NCBI GenBank assembly: GCA_964519665.1
Contig: CAZFIV010000022.1
Coordinates: 1 to 64,000 of the forward strand
From: JANQQN01 sp964519665
Lineage (GTDB): Bacteria; Myxococcota; Kuafuiibacteriia; Kuafuiibacteriales; Kuafuiibacteriaceae
DNA length: 64,000 nt
Direction of reading: 5' to 3'
The notes under the pieces were generated by a model. The model saw only the letters and a program-made list of their open reading frames with translations, was not told the DNA's origin and searched no databases. Below are positions 18,584 to 30,298 of the stretch, one piece after another (position 1 is the stretch's first letter; each line of letters starts with the position of its first letter). The translations under genes and the position numbers were made by a program.

Positions 18584-21160
18584 CTACGACCAGTTGACGG
18601 TCAAGCGGTCGCCGCCGGCGTCGACCCGCGCGACCGTGCCCGGCTCGCCAGCGATCAAGGCGGTGGCCAGCGTATCCACCAGTTCGCTCTGAATGAGCCG
18701 CTTGAGAGGTCGAGCCCCGAATTGTGGATCGTACCCTCGCTCGGCCAACCACCGGGTAGCAGCCTCCGTCAGGATGAGCTCGATGCCGCGATCTTTGAGG
18801 CGGGCTCGAACCCCCGCCAGCTGGATGGGCACGATCCTCGCCATGTGCTCCGGCTCGAGGCGATGGAACACGATCGCATCGTCGATCCGGTTGAGGAATT
18901 CCGGCTTGAACATCTGCCGGAGAGCCCCCCGCACCTGTTCGGACATCTGCTCGCGGCTCAGGTCCGATTGCTGGATGAACTCCGAACCGACGTTGCTGGT
19001 CATGATGATCATCGTGTTGCGCATGTCGACCGTCCGGCCCTTGCTATCGGTCAAGCGGCCATCGTCGAGCACCTGCAACAATACGTTGAAGACCTCGGGG
19101 TGCGCCTTTTCGATTTCATCGAACAGCACCACCGAATACGGATGCCGGCGAACCGCTTCCGTCAGGTACCCGCCTTCGTCGTGCCCGATGTAACCGGGAG
19201 GCGCCCCGATCAGCCGACTGACCGAGTGCTTCTCCATGTACTCCGACATGTCGATCCGGACGACCCGGTCTTCGTCATCGAACAGGAACTCCGCCAGAGC
19301 CTTCGCGAGCTCGGTCTTTCCGACGCCCGTCGGCCCCAGGAAGATGAAGTTACCGATCGGGCGCCCGGGCTCGTTCAAGCCCGCTCGGGCTCTCCGAATA
19401 GCCTTCGCGACGCTGATCACGGCCTCGTCTTGGCCGACGACCCGCCGGTGCAGAGCATCCTCCATACGTTGGAGTCGCTCTCCCTCGCCTTCGAGCATCT
19501 TGGACACCGGGATGCCGGTCCACCGAGAGACGACCTCGGCGATCTCCCGATCCGTCACCTCTTCACGCAGGAACGTTCCGCCCTCTCGAGTCACTTCCGC
19601 GTGCTGGGCTTCGGCCTCGGCGAGCGCCTTTTGGGCCTCCGGCAAGCGGCCGTATCGGATCTGCGCGGCCATGTTCAGATCGCCGGCCCGGGTCACCTGC
19701 TCTTCTTCGACCCGGAGTTGGTCGATGGTCTCCTTCGCCCTCGCGATCGCCTGCAAAGCGGCCTTTTCGGCTTGCCAACGGGCCTTCATCGCGCCGGCCT
19801 TCTCCTGGAGCTCGGAGATCTCGCGATCGAGGGTGCGAAGTCGTTCCTTGGCCTCGGCTCCCTTGTCTTTCTTGAGCGCCTGCCGCTCGACCTCGAGATG
19901 AAGCGCCTTGCGCTCGACCTCGTCGATCGGCTTGGGGAGGCTGTCGACTTCGATCCGAACGCTGCTCGCAGCCTCGTCGACGAGGTCGATCGCCTTGTCG
20001 GGCAGGAATCGATCCGAAATATATCGATTCGAAAGCTCTGCCGCCGCCACCAGGGCGGCATCGCGAATTCGGATCTTGTGGTGGACCTCGTACCGCTCCT
20101 GGAGACCTCGCAGGATCGCGATCGTCTCTTCGACGCTCGGAGGCTCGATCAGCACCGGCTGAAATCGGCGCTCCAACGCGGCGTCTTTCTCGATGTGCTT
20201 GCGATATTCGGCGATCGTCGTCGCGCCGATGCAGTGCAGGTCGCCGCGGGCCAGGGCCGGCTTCAACATGTTGGAAGCGTCCATCGACCCCTCCGCGGCC
20301 CCCGCCCCGACCAGCGTGTGAATCTCGTCTATGAACAGGATGATGTGCCCGTCGCTCGCCGTGACCTCTTTCAGGACGGCCTTCAACCGTTCCTCGAACT
20401 CACCTCGGAACTTCGCCCCGGCCACCAGCGCGGCGAGGTCGAGGGCCAGCAGCCGCCGGCCCTTCAGGCTCTCGGGTACGTCTTGGGCGACGATTCGAGA
20501 GGCGATCCCTTCGGCGATCGCCGTCTTCCCGACGCCGGGCTCGCCGATCAAGACCGGATTGTTCTTCCGCCGCATCGAAAGCACCTGCATCGTGCGCCGA
20601 ATCTCGTCGTCTCGACCGATGACCGGGTCGAGTTTGCCGGCCTGAGCGCGTTGGGTCAGATCCGTGGTGTACTTGTCGAGCGCCTTGAACTTAGCGTCGG
20701 GGTCTTGCTCGGTGATTCGCTGATTGCCCCGGACGTCTTTCAAGGCCTCGAGCAGGCGGTCCGCCGTATACCCATATCGAGTCAAAATATCCGTGAGGGC
20801 GCCTCGCTGCTCGAGAACACCCAACAGCAGGTGCTCGGCCGAGACGTATTCGTCCTGCATCTTGGACGCCTGCTTCTCGGCGGCCTCCAGCACTCGACCG
20901 AGTGAATCCCCGACGAATAGATTGGTGCTCGAGCCGGTCACCCGAGGAAAGGAATCGAGTCGCTGCTTTAGGTCGCCGAGCAGCGGACCTACGTCGGCAC
21001 CGATCTTCGCCGCCAGCGACCGCGCCATGCCTTCCGGGTCTTCGAACAACGCGAGCACCAGGTGCTCCGCCTCGACGTTCTGGTGCGAGCGCTCGCGGGC
21101 GAGGGTCTGACACCGGGCCAGTGCCTCTTTGGCCTTCAAAGTAAGTCGTTCAATATTCAT
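18584..21160 (-). CDS. clpB: ATP-dependent disaggregase ClpB
   Basis: 858 residues from ATG 21160 (reading MNIERLTLKAKEAL), which has GGGGAGG about 10 bp upstream; an upstream in-frame start at 21223 adds a non-conserved tail and is rejected. Domain order: N-domain (1-150), AAA+ module 1 with GEPGVGKT, a coiled-coil middle domain in the 400-520 region typical of ClpB, and AAA+ module 2 with GPTGVGKT and VVLFDEIEKAHPEV. ClpB hexamers thread aggregated proteins with DnaK and DnaJ help. There is no ClpP-docking tripeptide visible. The gene is flanked by its own promoter and terminator, and diverges from rarA. Confidence 0.96.
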   Translation of the reverse strand: MNIERLTLKAKEALARCQTLARERSHQNVEAEHLVLALFEDPEGMARSLAAKIGADVGPLLGDLKQRLDSFPRVTGSSTNLFVGDSLGRVLEAAEKQASKMQDEYVSAEHLLLGVLEQRGALTDILTRYGYTADRLLEALKDVRGNQRITEQDPDAKFKALDKYTTDLTQRAQAGKLDPVIGRDDEIRRTMQVLSMRRKNNPVLIGEPGVGKTAIAEGIASRIVAQDVPESLKGRRLLALDLAALVAGAKFRGEFEERLKAVLKEVTASDGHIILFIDEIHTLVGAGAAEGSMDASNMLKPALARGDLHCIGATTIAEYRKHIEKDAALERRFQPVLIEPPSVEETIAILRGLQERYEVHHKIRIRDAALVAAAELSNRYISDRFLPDKAIDLVDEAASSVRIEVDSLPKPIDEVERKALHLEVERQALKKDKGAEAKERLRTLDREISELQEKAGAMKARWQAEKAALQAIARAKETIDQLRVEEEQVTRAGDLNMAAQIRYGRLPEAQKALAEAEAQHAEVTREGGTFLREEVTDREIAEVVSRWTGIPVSKMLEGEGERLQRMEDALHRRVVGQDEAVISVAKAIRRARAGLNEPGRPIGNFIFLGPTGVGKTELAKALAEFLFDDEDRVVRIDMSEYMEKHSVSRLIGAPPGYIGHDEGGYLTEAVRRHPYSVVLFDEIEKAHPEVFNVLLQVLDDGRLTDSKGRTVDMRNTMIIMTSNVGSEFIQQSDLSREQMSEQVRGALRQMFKPEFLNRIDDAIVFHRLEPEHMARIVPIQLAGVRARLKDRGIELILTEAATRWLAERGYDPQFGARPLKRLIQSELVDTLATALIAGEPGTVARVDAGGDRLTVNWS

Positions 21161-21209
21161 AAAAAATATACCTCCCCGGCGCCGAGGGCCCCGAGCGCCG
21201 TACGTTGGC

Positions 21210-21237
21210 AAAGTAGGAGCCACCGACGGCCCGTCAA
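21210..21237 (-). promoter_or_regulatory. Sigma-70-type promoter of clpB
   Basis: On the minus strand TTGACG (21232-21237) and TACTTT (21210-21215) are separated by 16 bp, about 50 bp upstream of the clpB ATG. No HrcA CIRCE or clear sigma-32 element was seen. Confidence 0.5.
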
Positions 21238-21321
21238 ACGGCTTGTGTCACCATCGCCGCGACCCGCGGCCCGCCGAAGGCTGTTGGCTGCATCCGGTGC
21301 CGGCGGTAGGCTCGCGTGGCT

Positions 21322-22644
21322 ATGGATCTGTTCGAAGCGGCCGCCGTCTCGCCTCGTCCCGACGACCCGCTCGCCGACCGAATGCGACCCGGCACTCTGG
21401 ACGAGGTCCTCGGCCAATCGCATCTCATCGGTCCTGGCAAGCTCCTGCGGCGACTCCTGGAGTCGGACCGGGTCCCTTCGATGGTCCTCTGGGGTCCGCC
21501 GGGGACCGGTAAGACCACGCTCGCTCGCCTGGTCGCGGGCTACACCCGCGCTCATTTCGAGGCGCTGTCGGCGGTGCTGTCCGGGGTCGCCGACTTGCGC
21601 AAGGTCCTGGCCGAGGCCAAACGCCGCCGAGGCCATCACGGCGAACGAACGATCCTGTTCGTCGACGAGATCCATCGCTGGTCGAAAAGCCAACAGGACG
21701 CCCTGCTCGACGCGGTCGAAAAGGGCCTGGTCACCCTCGTCGGCGCCACGACCGAGAATCCGTCGTTCGAGCTCAACGGGGCGCTCTTATCCCGGTGCCG
21801 AGTATTCGTGCTCGAGCCCCTGACCGACGCCGACCTGGTGGCGGCCGCCCGACGGGCCCTCGAGGATCCTGAGCGGGGCTTTGGCCGAACCCCGATCGAA
21901 GTCGACGACGATGCCCTCGTCACCCTTGCCCACGGCAGCTTCGGTGACGCGCGTCGCGCCTTGTCGGCCCTCGAGGTGGCGGCCACCGAAGCCCTCGCGA
22001 ATCCGCCGGCCCGAATCACGATCGAGCGGATCCAAGAGGCGCTCCAGCACAAGGCTCTGCTGTACGACAAGGCTGGCGACGCTCACTACGGGGTCGTCTC
22101 GGCGTTCATCAAGAGCATGCGAGGCTCCGACCCCGACGCCGCGGCCTACTATCTCGTCCGGATGCTCGAAAGCGGCGAAGACCCGCGGTTCATTCTCCGG
22201 CGGATGGTCATCTTCGCGAGCGAAGACGTGGGCAACGCCGACCCCCAGGCCCTCACGGTCGCCACCGCAGCCCTTCAATCCTTCGAGTTCATCGGCCTGC
22301 CGGAAGGCGTGCTCCCCCTGACCCAGTGCGCGGTTTATCTGGCGACCGCGCCCAAGTCGAATACGGCGCTGACCACCTATTCGGCCGCCCGAAAAGACGT
22401 TCGCGACCACGGCCCTCTGCCCGTCCCCAAGAAGCTGCTGAACGCGACCACCGGCCTGCAGCGCAAGATGGGGCACGGCGACCAATACAAGTACCCGCAC
22501 GACCTCGGGGGACTCGCACCGGGCGAGACGTATCTGCCGGAGTCGCTGGTCGGACGCCGGTACTATCATCCCAGCGATCACGGGCACGAAGCCACGATCC
22601 GAAGCCGACTGGAGGATTGGCGGCGGAACAAAGACGAGACGTAG
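21322..22644 (+). CDS. rarA: Replication-associated recombination AAA+ ATPase RarA (MgsA)
   Basis: 440 residues from ATG 21322 (a GTG two codons earlier is possible). Walker A GPPGTGKTT at about 58-66 and Walker B ILFVDEIHRW with the QQDALL sensor region match RarA/MgsA/WHIP clamp-loader-like ATPases; the C-terminal part (KSMRGSDPDAA, RFILRRMVIFASEDVGNADP) is diagnostic of the family. It acts at stalled replication forks with SSB. It diverges from clpB and converges with the Clp-RF2 fusion gene (70 bp between ends). Confidence 0.93.
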   Translation: MDLFEAAAVSPRPDDPLADRMRPGTLDEVLGQSHLIGPGKLLRRLLESDRVPSMVLWGPPGTGKTTLARLVAGYTRAHFEALSAVLSGVADLRKVLAEAKRRRGHHGERTILFVDEIHRWSKSQQDALLDAVEKGLVTLVGATTENPSFELNGALLSRCRVFVLEPLTDADLVAAARRALEDPERGFGRTPIEVDDDALVTLAHGSFGDARRALSALEVAATEALANPPARITIERIQEALQHKALLYDKAGDAHYGVVSAFIKSMRGSDPDAAAYYLVRMLESGEDPRFILRRMVIFASEDVGNADPQALTVATAALQSFEFIGLPEGVLPLTQCAVYLATAPKSNTALTTYSAARKDVRDHGPLPVPKKLLNATTGLQRKMGHGDQYKYPHDLGGLAPGETYLPESLVGRRYYHPSDHGHEATIRSRLEDWRRNKDET

Positions 22645-22714
22645 TGTCCCGAACGAACCCGGAGGGGGCGGATGATGCAGTTCGGGCCGGCAGAGCCGCA
22701 CGCGCGCGGGCCGG

Positions 22715-25534
22715 CTACGGGCCGGGCGCTTCAGTCTCCTTTTCAACCTTAACGCTCACTCCCCCCAACGCCGACCTTCGGCGCCAAGCCTCCAGCAGAG
22801 GGTCCAAACGGCCGCGCTGGACATCCTTGTACGACGCGACCGAGGCACCGGTGCGCGGGTCTCGCGCCCCCTGCCCGTGTTCGAGATACACCCGAACGAC
22901 GTCCAGTGACGGCGGCGCCGGCTCCTGCCAGCGGGCGCCCAAATTGTGAACGACGTGCGCCAGCAAACCCCGTTCGGGTCCGAAGAGCTCCAATCGACGG
23001 CCCCGCGCCTTCAGGGCAAGCCGGGCTCGGTATGCGACCTCGACACCGAAGGCCAAACTCTGTTGGCGAACCGCCGCGATACCGGACGGCTCGCGCGCCG
23101 GTCGGCTGCCCTGGACGAGGACCTCGACCGTCACCCGCTCATCGTGTCCTTCCTTGGCTTTACGACGATGCAGGCCGTCTTCCATGCGCAGGTAGGCCTC
23201 GGCAGCCGGACCTTCGACGTCGAGGACGACCATCGTCGGGACATCGTCACGAACCGCGTACGCGGCCACCCGGGCGGTGAGGCCGACCGTCCGACACCAC
23301 GCCAACTCGATCTCGACGAGGTCGGCGAGCAGCCCGCCGTCCGTGCCCAGCGCCGACGCCGCAGCCAACGCGACCCAGATCTCGGTCGCCCCTTCGTCGG
23401 CTTCCCGCTGGGACCAGGCCGCGAGCGCCTGGGCCGCGCGTTCCGCCAGCCGCGCCAGGGTGTCGACCGACGCTTCGCCGAGATCGTCCCGTTCGAGCAG
23501 GTCGAGCAGCGGCCCGCTGATTCGCTCGAAGCTTCGGATCCGAACGTCGAGCCCTCGGTACCGGTCGACGACCGCGACCTCCTCGGCCGAGCCCCAGAAC
23601 TGGGCGACGTTCATCCGTTCGATGAGATTTCGGGCCTCCTCCCTCGCTTCGTCGAGGGTTGCGAGCCGCTCCCGTGCTTCTTGCCCCAATCGGTCGAGTT
23701 CCTCCAGCAACGCGGCCCGGTCGAGCTGACGGGTGACCGCCTCGGTGCCGACCGGTATGCGGACGGGGACCCGCGGCTCGCGGAGCCGGGTCTTTGCGAC
23801 CTCGGCCACCACTCGGGGCCCGCGAACCGCAACCCGAACGTGGCTGCCCTTCTTCGGTTGGTTCTTGACGATCGCCTCGGCGACCGCCGTCGCCACGGTG
23901 CGCTGAATAGTCCGCCTCAAAAAGCGGGCCCCGTAGTGCGGATCATAGCCATGAACGGTGAGCCAATCGAGGACCGCTTCGTCCACATCGAGCCCCAAGC
24001 CCCGCTGACGAAAGCCGGACCGCTCCTTGAGGGTCTGTAGCTCGCGGATCGCGATGGTTCGGATCACTTCTCGATTCAATGGGCGAAAGTGCACCAGCTC
24101 GTCGAACCGGTTGAGGAACTCGAAACGAAAGGCTCGATGGATGCGACGTTCGACCTCCGCTTCGAGTTGGTCGGGGGGCGGCGCGCTGATGAAGCCGAGC
24201 GCGTGCTCGCGATACACCTCGGCGCCGGCGTTCGAGGTGGCGATGATGATCAAGGACCGACACGGGACCGGCTCGGCGAGGCCGTTGACGAACCATCCTT
24301 CGTCGAAGAGCTGAAGAAAGCGGTCGTGTACCGCTCGGCTGGCCTTTTCGAACTCGTCGAGCAGCAGGACGGCGAAAGGATGGCCCGCCAACCGTTGGCT
24401 CAACAGCCCCCGCTTGGCCGCCACGCCGAACGCCGAAGGATCACCGAATAGGCGGGGAGCGTCGTTTTCGTCGGGGTAGTCGGACATGTTCAGTCGAACC
24501 ATACGGTCGCGACTCGAAAACAAGAACTCGGCCAGCACCTGAGCCAGGTGGGTTTTGCCGACTCCGGTCGGCCCAGCGAACAGGAAGACCCCGAAGGGTC
24601 GACGGATGTCCGACAAGCCAGCTTTCACCATGCTGATCATGCGGACGACCGCGTCGACCGCTTCGTCTTGCCCCAGGACGCGATCCGAAAAGAAGCTGCG
24701 AACCTCCTTGAGGTCCAGGCTCTCTTCGGGATCGACGAGCACCCGAGGGATGCGCTGGTTTTCGCTGAACCGAGCGATGACGTGCCCCGCCTCGACCGTC
24801 GCGCCCGCCGGAAGAAGGGAGACCGTCTGCCGGATCAGGTCCAACGCGCTTCTCGGAAGCCGGTCCCGCGACAGGAAGCGGTGGGCCAAGTGCAGCCCCT
24901 GCTCGAGGCTCTCCGGCGAAATCGAAACCTGGTTGTGAGCCGCGTAGTCACCCGCCCACGCATCCAGGATCGTCACCGTTTGATCGAAGCTCGGCTCTTC
25001 TATTCGAACGATGACGTAGTGCTCATTGAGTTCGGGCGTGTCCTCGAGCATCGCCTCGAGCTGATCCAACCGGCCCTCGGCCAGGATCGGACCCGGTAAG
25101 CGGTAACACATCGCTTCCACGACGGCTTCGAGATCGTGGGTGTAGGCCAAATGGAAGTCGCGGAAAAACGGAACTACGTCCGGCTGCTTTTCTAGAGCGT
25201 CCAACAGATGGTGGAACGCCTCGCCGAGCTCCGACGACCGGCGCAGGGCCGTCACCCGCTGGCGAAACGAGAACTGCAACACTCGCCTCTGCGACAGCAC
25301 GCTCCTCGTCCCGGCTCGACTCGACCTCAAGACCATCTCGTGCACGAGCGCGGTCTTTCCGACGCCTGACGGACCGGCCAGCATCGGGTGCTTCTTGCTG
25401 CGAACCAGCTCTTCGACCTGTCGCAGAGTGTCGTCGACGCCGTAGGCATGGACGAGTTCGCCGCCTCGACCCGCGGCCGAAAGATCCCGCTCCGTCCATG
25501 CGTGCATAACCTCCGCCGCTTTGTTGTCGTCCAT
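22715..25534 (-). CDS. Two-module Clp/Hsp100-like ATPase fused to a release-factor-2-like C-terminus
   Basis: 939 residues. Residues 25-265 are a first AAA+ module with Walker A GPSGVGKT (54-61), but its Walker B region (about 119-130, VVPFFRDFHLAY) lacks the DE pair. Residues 270-570 are a Clp D2 module: GPTGVGKT (321-328), LLLDEFEK (390-397), sensor ATSN (432-435), arginine finger LNRFDE (474-479) and sensor-2 GAR (535-537). Residues about 605-939 resemble peptide chain release factor 2: a coiled coil, MNVAQFW (641-647, compare MNxPxFW in RF2), a PCRF-like strand pair ending in EDGLHRRK (785-792, compare GVHRLVR), and an end VRVYLEHGQGARDPRTG...DVQRGRLDPLLEA like the RF2 tail. The GGQ loop and anticodon-like motif are absent. 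There is no ClpP loop. The Clp part is sure; the RF2 relation is my reading and unusual. It follows a TPR gene by 26 bp. Confidence 0.8.
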   Translation of the reverse strand: MDDNKAAEVMHAWTERDLSAAGRGGELVHAYGVDDTLRQVEELVRSKKHPMLAGPSGVGKTALVHEMVLRSSRAGTRSVLSQRRVLQFSFRQRVTALRRSSELGEAFHHLLDALEKQPDVVPFFRDFHLAYTHDLEAVVEAMCYRLPGPILAEGRLDQLEAMLEDTPELNEHYVIVRIEEPSFDQTVTILDAWAGDYAAHNQVSISPESLEQGLHLAHRFLSRDRLPRSALDLIRQTVSLLPAGATVEAGHVIARFSENQRIPRVLVDPEESLDLKEVRSFFSDRVLGQDEAVDAVVRMISMVKAGLSDIRRPFGVFLFAGPTGVGKTHLAQVLAEFLFSSRDRMVRLNMSDYPDENDAPRLFGDPSAFGVAAKRGLLSQRLAGHPFAVLLLDEFEKASRAVHDRFLQLFDEGWFVNGLAEPVPCRSLIIIATSNAGAEVYREHALGFISAPPPDQLEAEVERRIHRAFRFEFLNRFDELVHFRPLNREVIRTIAIRELQTLKERSGFRQRGLGLDVDEAVLDWLTVHGYDPHYGARFLRRTIQRTVATAVAEAIVKNQPKKGSHVRVAVRGPRVVAEVAKTRLREPRVPVRIPVGTEAVTRQLDRAALLEELDRLGQEARERLATLDEAREEARNLIERMNVAQFWGSAEEVAVVDRYRGLDVRIRSFERISGPLLDLLERDDLGEASVDTLARLAERAAQALAAWSQREADEGATEIWVALAAASALGTDGGLLADLVEIELAWCRTVGLTARVAAYAVRDDVPTMVVLDVEGPAAEAYLRMEDGLHRRKAKEGHDERVTVEVLVQGSRPAREPSGIAAVRQQSLAFGVEVAYRARLALKARGRRLELFGPERGLLAHVVHNLGARWQEPAPPSLDVVRVYLEHGQGARDPRTGASVASYKDVQRGRLDPLLEAWRRRSALGGVSVKVEKETEAPGP

Positions 25535-25560
25535 GACGCTCGGCGAGCGTACCCCGGAGG

Positions 25561-27060
25561 TCAGTCCACCCCGATGACTTTATCGCTCAATAGCTGCGAG
25601 AGTATTCGCACGGTGTCGAGTCTCGGCATCCCGGAGAGGGAGACGATGTCTTCGTAGGTCACCGCGCCGTCGATCTGCGAAAGAATGAAGCCGGCCCGGT
25701 GATTGAGGTTCAGCCAGATGATCTGCTCGTTCGAGATCAAGACTCGAGGCGTCCGACCGAAGTCACCGATCTTCGACTCGTACATGCGGAGCAGTTGGCT
25801 TCGTGATGAGGCCACCAGGTTGCGAGCCTCTTCGACCTCCGCCGCCTCCGTGGGGATCGCGCTCAGGACTTCGATCGCTCCGTCGAAATCGTGCAGCTGA
25901 TACCGTCGCCGACCATCTTCGAGCAGGGCCTGAGGGCTGCTGGACAGCTCGGGACTCGGACCGGCGGGTACGCTGACCATGGGCTCGGCGGGTCGCCCCG
26001 CGGCGACGGGATTGTCCACCCCCGAGAGGGTCGGTGCTTCGAATTCGACGGGGTCGTCGAACAGGATGCCTTCGTCGGCGCCACGAGCGGGGGTCCGTCG
26101 GTCTTCGGCGTCCCCCGACCCGGTGCGCATGCGACCCGACCCTGGGTCTTCCGCCGCTGTCGCTGAACGCCCGGTCCCTCGATCGGTCGAGGCGCTCGAC
26201 GGGGGGCTCGAGGGGCCCAGGTCGCCGGTCGCCCTTAGAAAATCCAGGATCTCTTCGGGTGTCTGCGGCTCTTCGCGTCGAAAGAACCGCTTGCGGTCGA
26301 TCGCCGGCAGCGGCGTCGGGTCCGGGACAGCATCGTACCCTTGGTCCTCAGCGTCGATGGTGAGGACACTCGTGCGGGACGGACCATCATCCCAGGGAGA
26401 CGCGTAACCGCCCTTGGTCGTAGCGGTGGGCGAGACTGCCGGCATCGGCCGCGGAGGTGAGGAGTTGTGCGCATTCTGCCCGGTGGCCGCGAAATCGAAC
26501 GGATCGGTCGTCGGCGGGGTCTGCGGATCGGGGTCGTCATAAAAGGGAAAGCCCCGACCCTGCGGTCCGTTGCTCGTCGGAGGCAGGTCCCGAGACCCGG
26601 AGCCCGCGGCTTCCTCCTGAACATCGGTGCGCAGATCGCCGCTGGGGTCGAGGACCATCGCGGGCGGCCGAGAGACGCTCGCGGCCTCCATCGGCCCTGA
26701 CGGTTCGTCATCGTCACCCGCCATCAGCACGGCCACGTTGTCGGAAGACGACTCCGGCCCAAAACCTACTTCGTCCTGAATATCGAGGTCATGAGTAGCG
26801 TATCGGGCGATCTCGGGATCCGACATGTCGACCGGGTCGAGGCCGGTCGGCGAACTTTTGCTCAGAAGGCGTAGACACTCCTTCGCGCGGGTGTTGTCGG
26901 GATCGATCTCGAGCGCCCGTTGCCACCACGCATCGGCGGCCGCAAAGTCGCTACGTCCGAACCAGTACATGCCGGCCCGGATGCACTCCTCGGCCGTCAG
27001 CTCCGGAGCATCTTCTTCTTCACCCGTGCCCACGCCAGTTCCGTTCAGCGGCCGCACCAT
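25561..27060 (-). CDS. TPR protein with C-terminal winged-helix-like domain
   Basis: 499 residues, ATG 27060. The N-terminus (about 22-66) is one TPR-like unit, then a long acidic, Pro/Asp/Ser-rich disordered middle (70-370), a second helical TPR-like segment around 375-415, and a compact C-terminus (435-499) ending TVRILSQLLSDKVIGVD. That last domain closely matches the N-terminal domain of the J-domain protein encoded at 29019-30248, with shared pattern IDG-x(4)-D-x(4)-L-x(3)-P-x(3)-T-x-RIL-x(2)-L. It follows the Hsp70 gene by 90 bp and precedes the Clp-RF2 fusion by 26 bp. No enzymatic motif. It may be a co-chaperone or adaptor; the function is unknown. Confidence 0.7.
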   Translation of the reverse strand: MVRPLNGTGVGTGEEEDAPELTAEECIRAGMYWFGRSDFAAADAWWQRALEIDPDNTRAKECLRLLSKSSPTGLDPVDMSDPEIARYATHDLDIQDEVGFGPESSSDNVAVLMAGDDDEPSGPMEAASVSRPPAMVLDPSGDLRTDVQEEAAGSGSRDLPPTSNGPQGRGFPFYDDPDPQTPPTTDPFDFAATGQNAHNSSPPRPMPAVSPTATTKGGYASPWDDGPSRTSVLTIDAEDQGYDAVPDPTPLPAIDRKRFFRREEPQTPEEILDFLRATGDLGPSSPPSSASTDRGTGRSATAAEDPGSGRMRTGSGDAEDRRTPARGADEGILFDDPVEFEAPTLSGVDNPVAAGRPAEPMVSVPAGPSPELSSSPQALLEDGRRRYQLHDFDGAIEVLSAIPTEAAEVEEARNLVASSRSQLLRMYESKIGDFGRTPRVLISNEQIIWLNLNHRAGFILSQIDGAVTYEDIVSLSGMPRLDTVRILSQLLSDKVIGVD

Positions 27061-27150
27061 CGGCAGCCATCAATCATTCACGCCATTGCGCCCCGTTTAG
27101 CCCGCCTCTTACCACTGGATTGCGTTGGTTCCGAGGGCCCGGCTTGGCAT

Positions 27151-29004
<1,854 letters not shown>

Positions 29005-29018
29005 CCCGACTCTCCTCG

Positions 29019-30248
29019 TCAGAAGCCCCAGCGAAGCTCGCGCAATGCCTTCTTCGCGTCTTTGTAGTTGGGCTTCAGCTCTAAGGCCTTCTCTAGCGAC
29101 CTCTTCGCGGCTTCGCCTTTACCTGCTTGTTGGTAGCACAAGCCGAGCACAAAGTGAGCCTCTGGCTCATTGGGCAAGAGCTGAACGGCTCGTTGGGCGT
29201 GAGAACGCGCCACCTTCGGATCTCGACCACCCTTCACCATGTTGTAAGCCAGCCGCATTCGCACGATCGCGTGGCGAGGCGCGATCTCCACGCCGGTTTC
29301 CAGAACCCTCACTGCTTCGGACCATCGAGTCATTTCTTCGTGCTGTCGGGCGCGACGCAGAAGGGGAGCGACGCGCGTTTCCGCCGTTTCCTCTTTCAGC
29401 TGGTTCACTATCTTCTCGTACTCGGGCCGGGGATCATACGCTTGAGCCAACTGAGCCAGGCCGAGGGCCTTGATGACGTCGCCCCCCGCGCGCTCTTTCT
29501 CGGCATCCGCTATCAAGCCCTTTGCCTTGCGAATGATCGCTTTCATCGGGTTTTTTTTCTTACGCCGCTCGATGGCCTCCTGCTCGCGTCTTTTTTCACG
29601 ATCTTGGCGCCGCTGCGTATCGAGCATCTCGGAGATGTCTTCGTCAGCCACCATCAAGACGCTTTCTCGATCGTATCGTTGGCGCGTTTCGGGGTTCGAC
29701 AGAACCTGATGAGCGGTTCGGATCCGGTCGTAGACCTGCTCGATCAGGAGCTTGAAAGAGCCCAGTTCGGAGTCGATTCGAAATCGGTCGGGGTGCCACT
29801 CTTTACTGCGAGCGAAGTAAGCTTTCTTGAGCGCCGCACCGTCCGCGAGGCGGCTCGCCCGGAGCAACTCGTAGTGGTTCCAGTGGTCTAAGTTAGCGTG
29901 AAACCAGATGATACGCTTGCGGTCGGCCTCGCTCAGATCGCCCGGCTCGGTGATCAGCGCGACGGGGAAAATGAAGTCACCGTAGTCGGGAGTCTCGAGG
30001 TCGATCGTTTCGGGTCGCGGCCCCTTGTCTTGGACGTTCGTCCAAATGACGACTCCGGCCCGTGTCAATCGGTCGAGTATACGATGCGTCTCCATTGCAG
30101 GTTGGCTGACCAAATGGCAAAGGTCTTTCACCGCTGTTTGTCCGTCAATCCGGCATGCGACGAGACCTTCATCGTTTGAAAGGCCGGCGGTCGTGAGGTC
30201 GAGGCCCGGACGAAGCCGAGGGATGTCGGTAGACTCGATCGTCGTCAT
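29019..30248 (-). CDS. J-domain protein with N-terminal winged-helix-like domain and C-terminal TPRs
   Basis: 409 residues. Residues 15-70 form a winged-helix-like domain shared with the C-terminus of the neighbouring TPR protein. Residues 124-195 are a J domain with the HPD triad at 152-154 and YDRES at the end. A basic coiled coil (210-260) is followed by TPR-like repeats (265-405). The HPD motif stimulates Hsp70 ATPase, and the Hsp70 gene starts 14 bp downstream, so a dedicated Hsp40-Hsp70 pair is likely. It lacks the Gly/Phe and zinc-finger regions of canonical DnaJ. It follows argD by 50 bp. Confidence 0.85.
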   Translation of the reverse strand: MTTIESTDIPRLRPGLDLTTAGLSNDEGLVACRIDGQTAVKDLCHLVSQPAMETHRILDRLTRAGVVIWTNVQDKGPRPETIDLETPDYGDFIFPVALITEPGDLSEADRKRIIWFHANLDHWNHYELLRASRLADGAALKKAYFARSKEWHPDRFRIDSELGSFKLLIEQVYDRIRTAHQVLSNPETRQRYDRESVLMVADEDISEMLDTQRRQDREKRREQEAIERRKKKNPMKAIIRKAKGLIADAEKERAGGDVIKALGLAQLAQAYDPRPEYEKIVNQLKEETAETRVAPLLRRARQHEEMTRWSEAVRVLETGVEIAPRHAIVRMRLAYNMVKGGRDPKVARSHAQRAVQLLPNEPEAHFVLGLCYQQAGKGEAAKRSLEKALELKPNYKDAKKALRELRWGF

Positions 30249-30298
30249 TCGTCAGCTCCGAAAGAATGGTCGCGGCAACCGTTCGCTCGAGTCGAGCG

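Noticed and set aside
18722..20905. Long plus-strand open frame opposite clpB
   Set aside because: Antisense shadow; it reads as low-complexity Arg/Leu/Asp sequence with no motif while clpB is certain.
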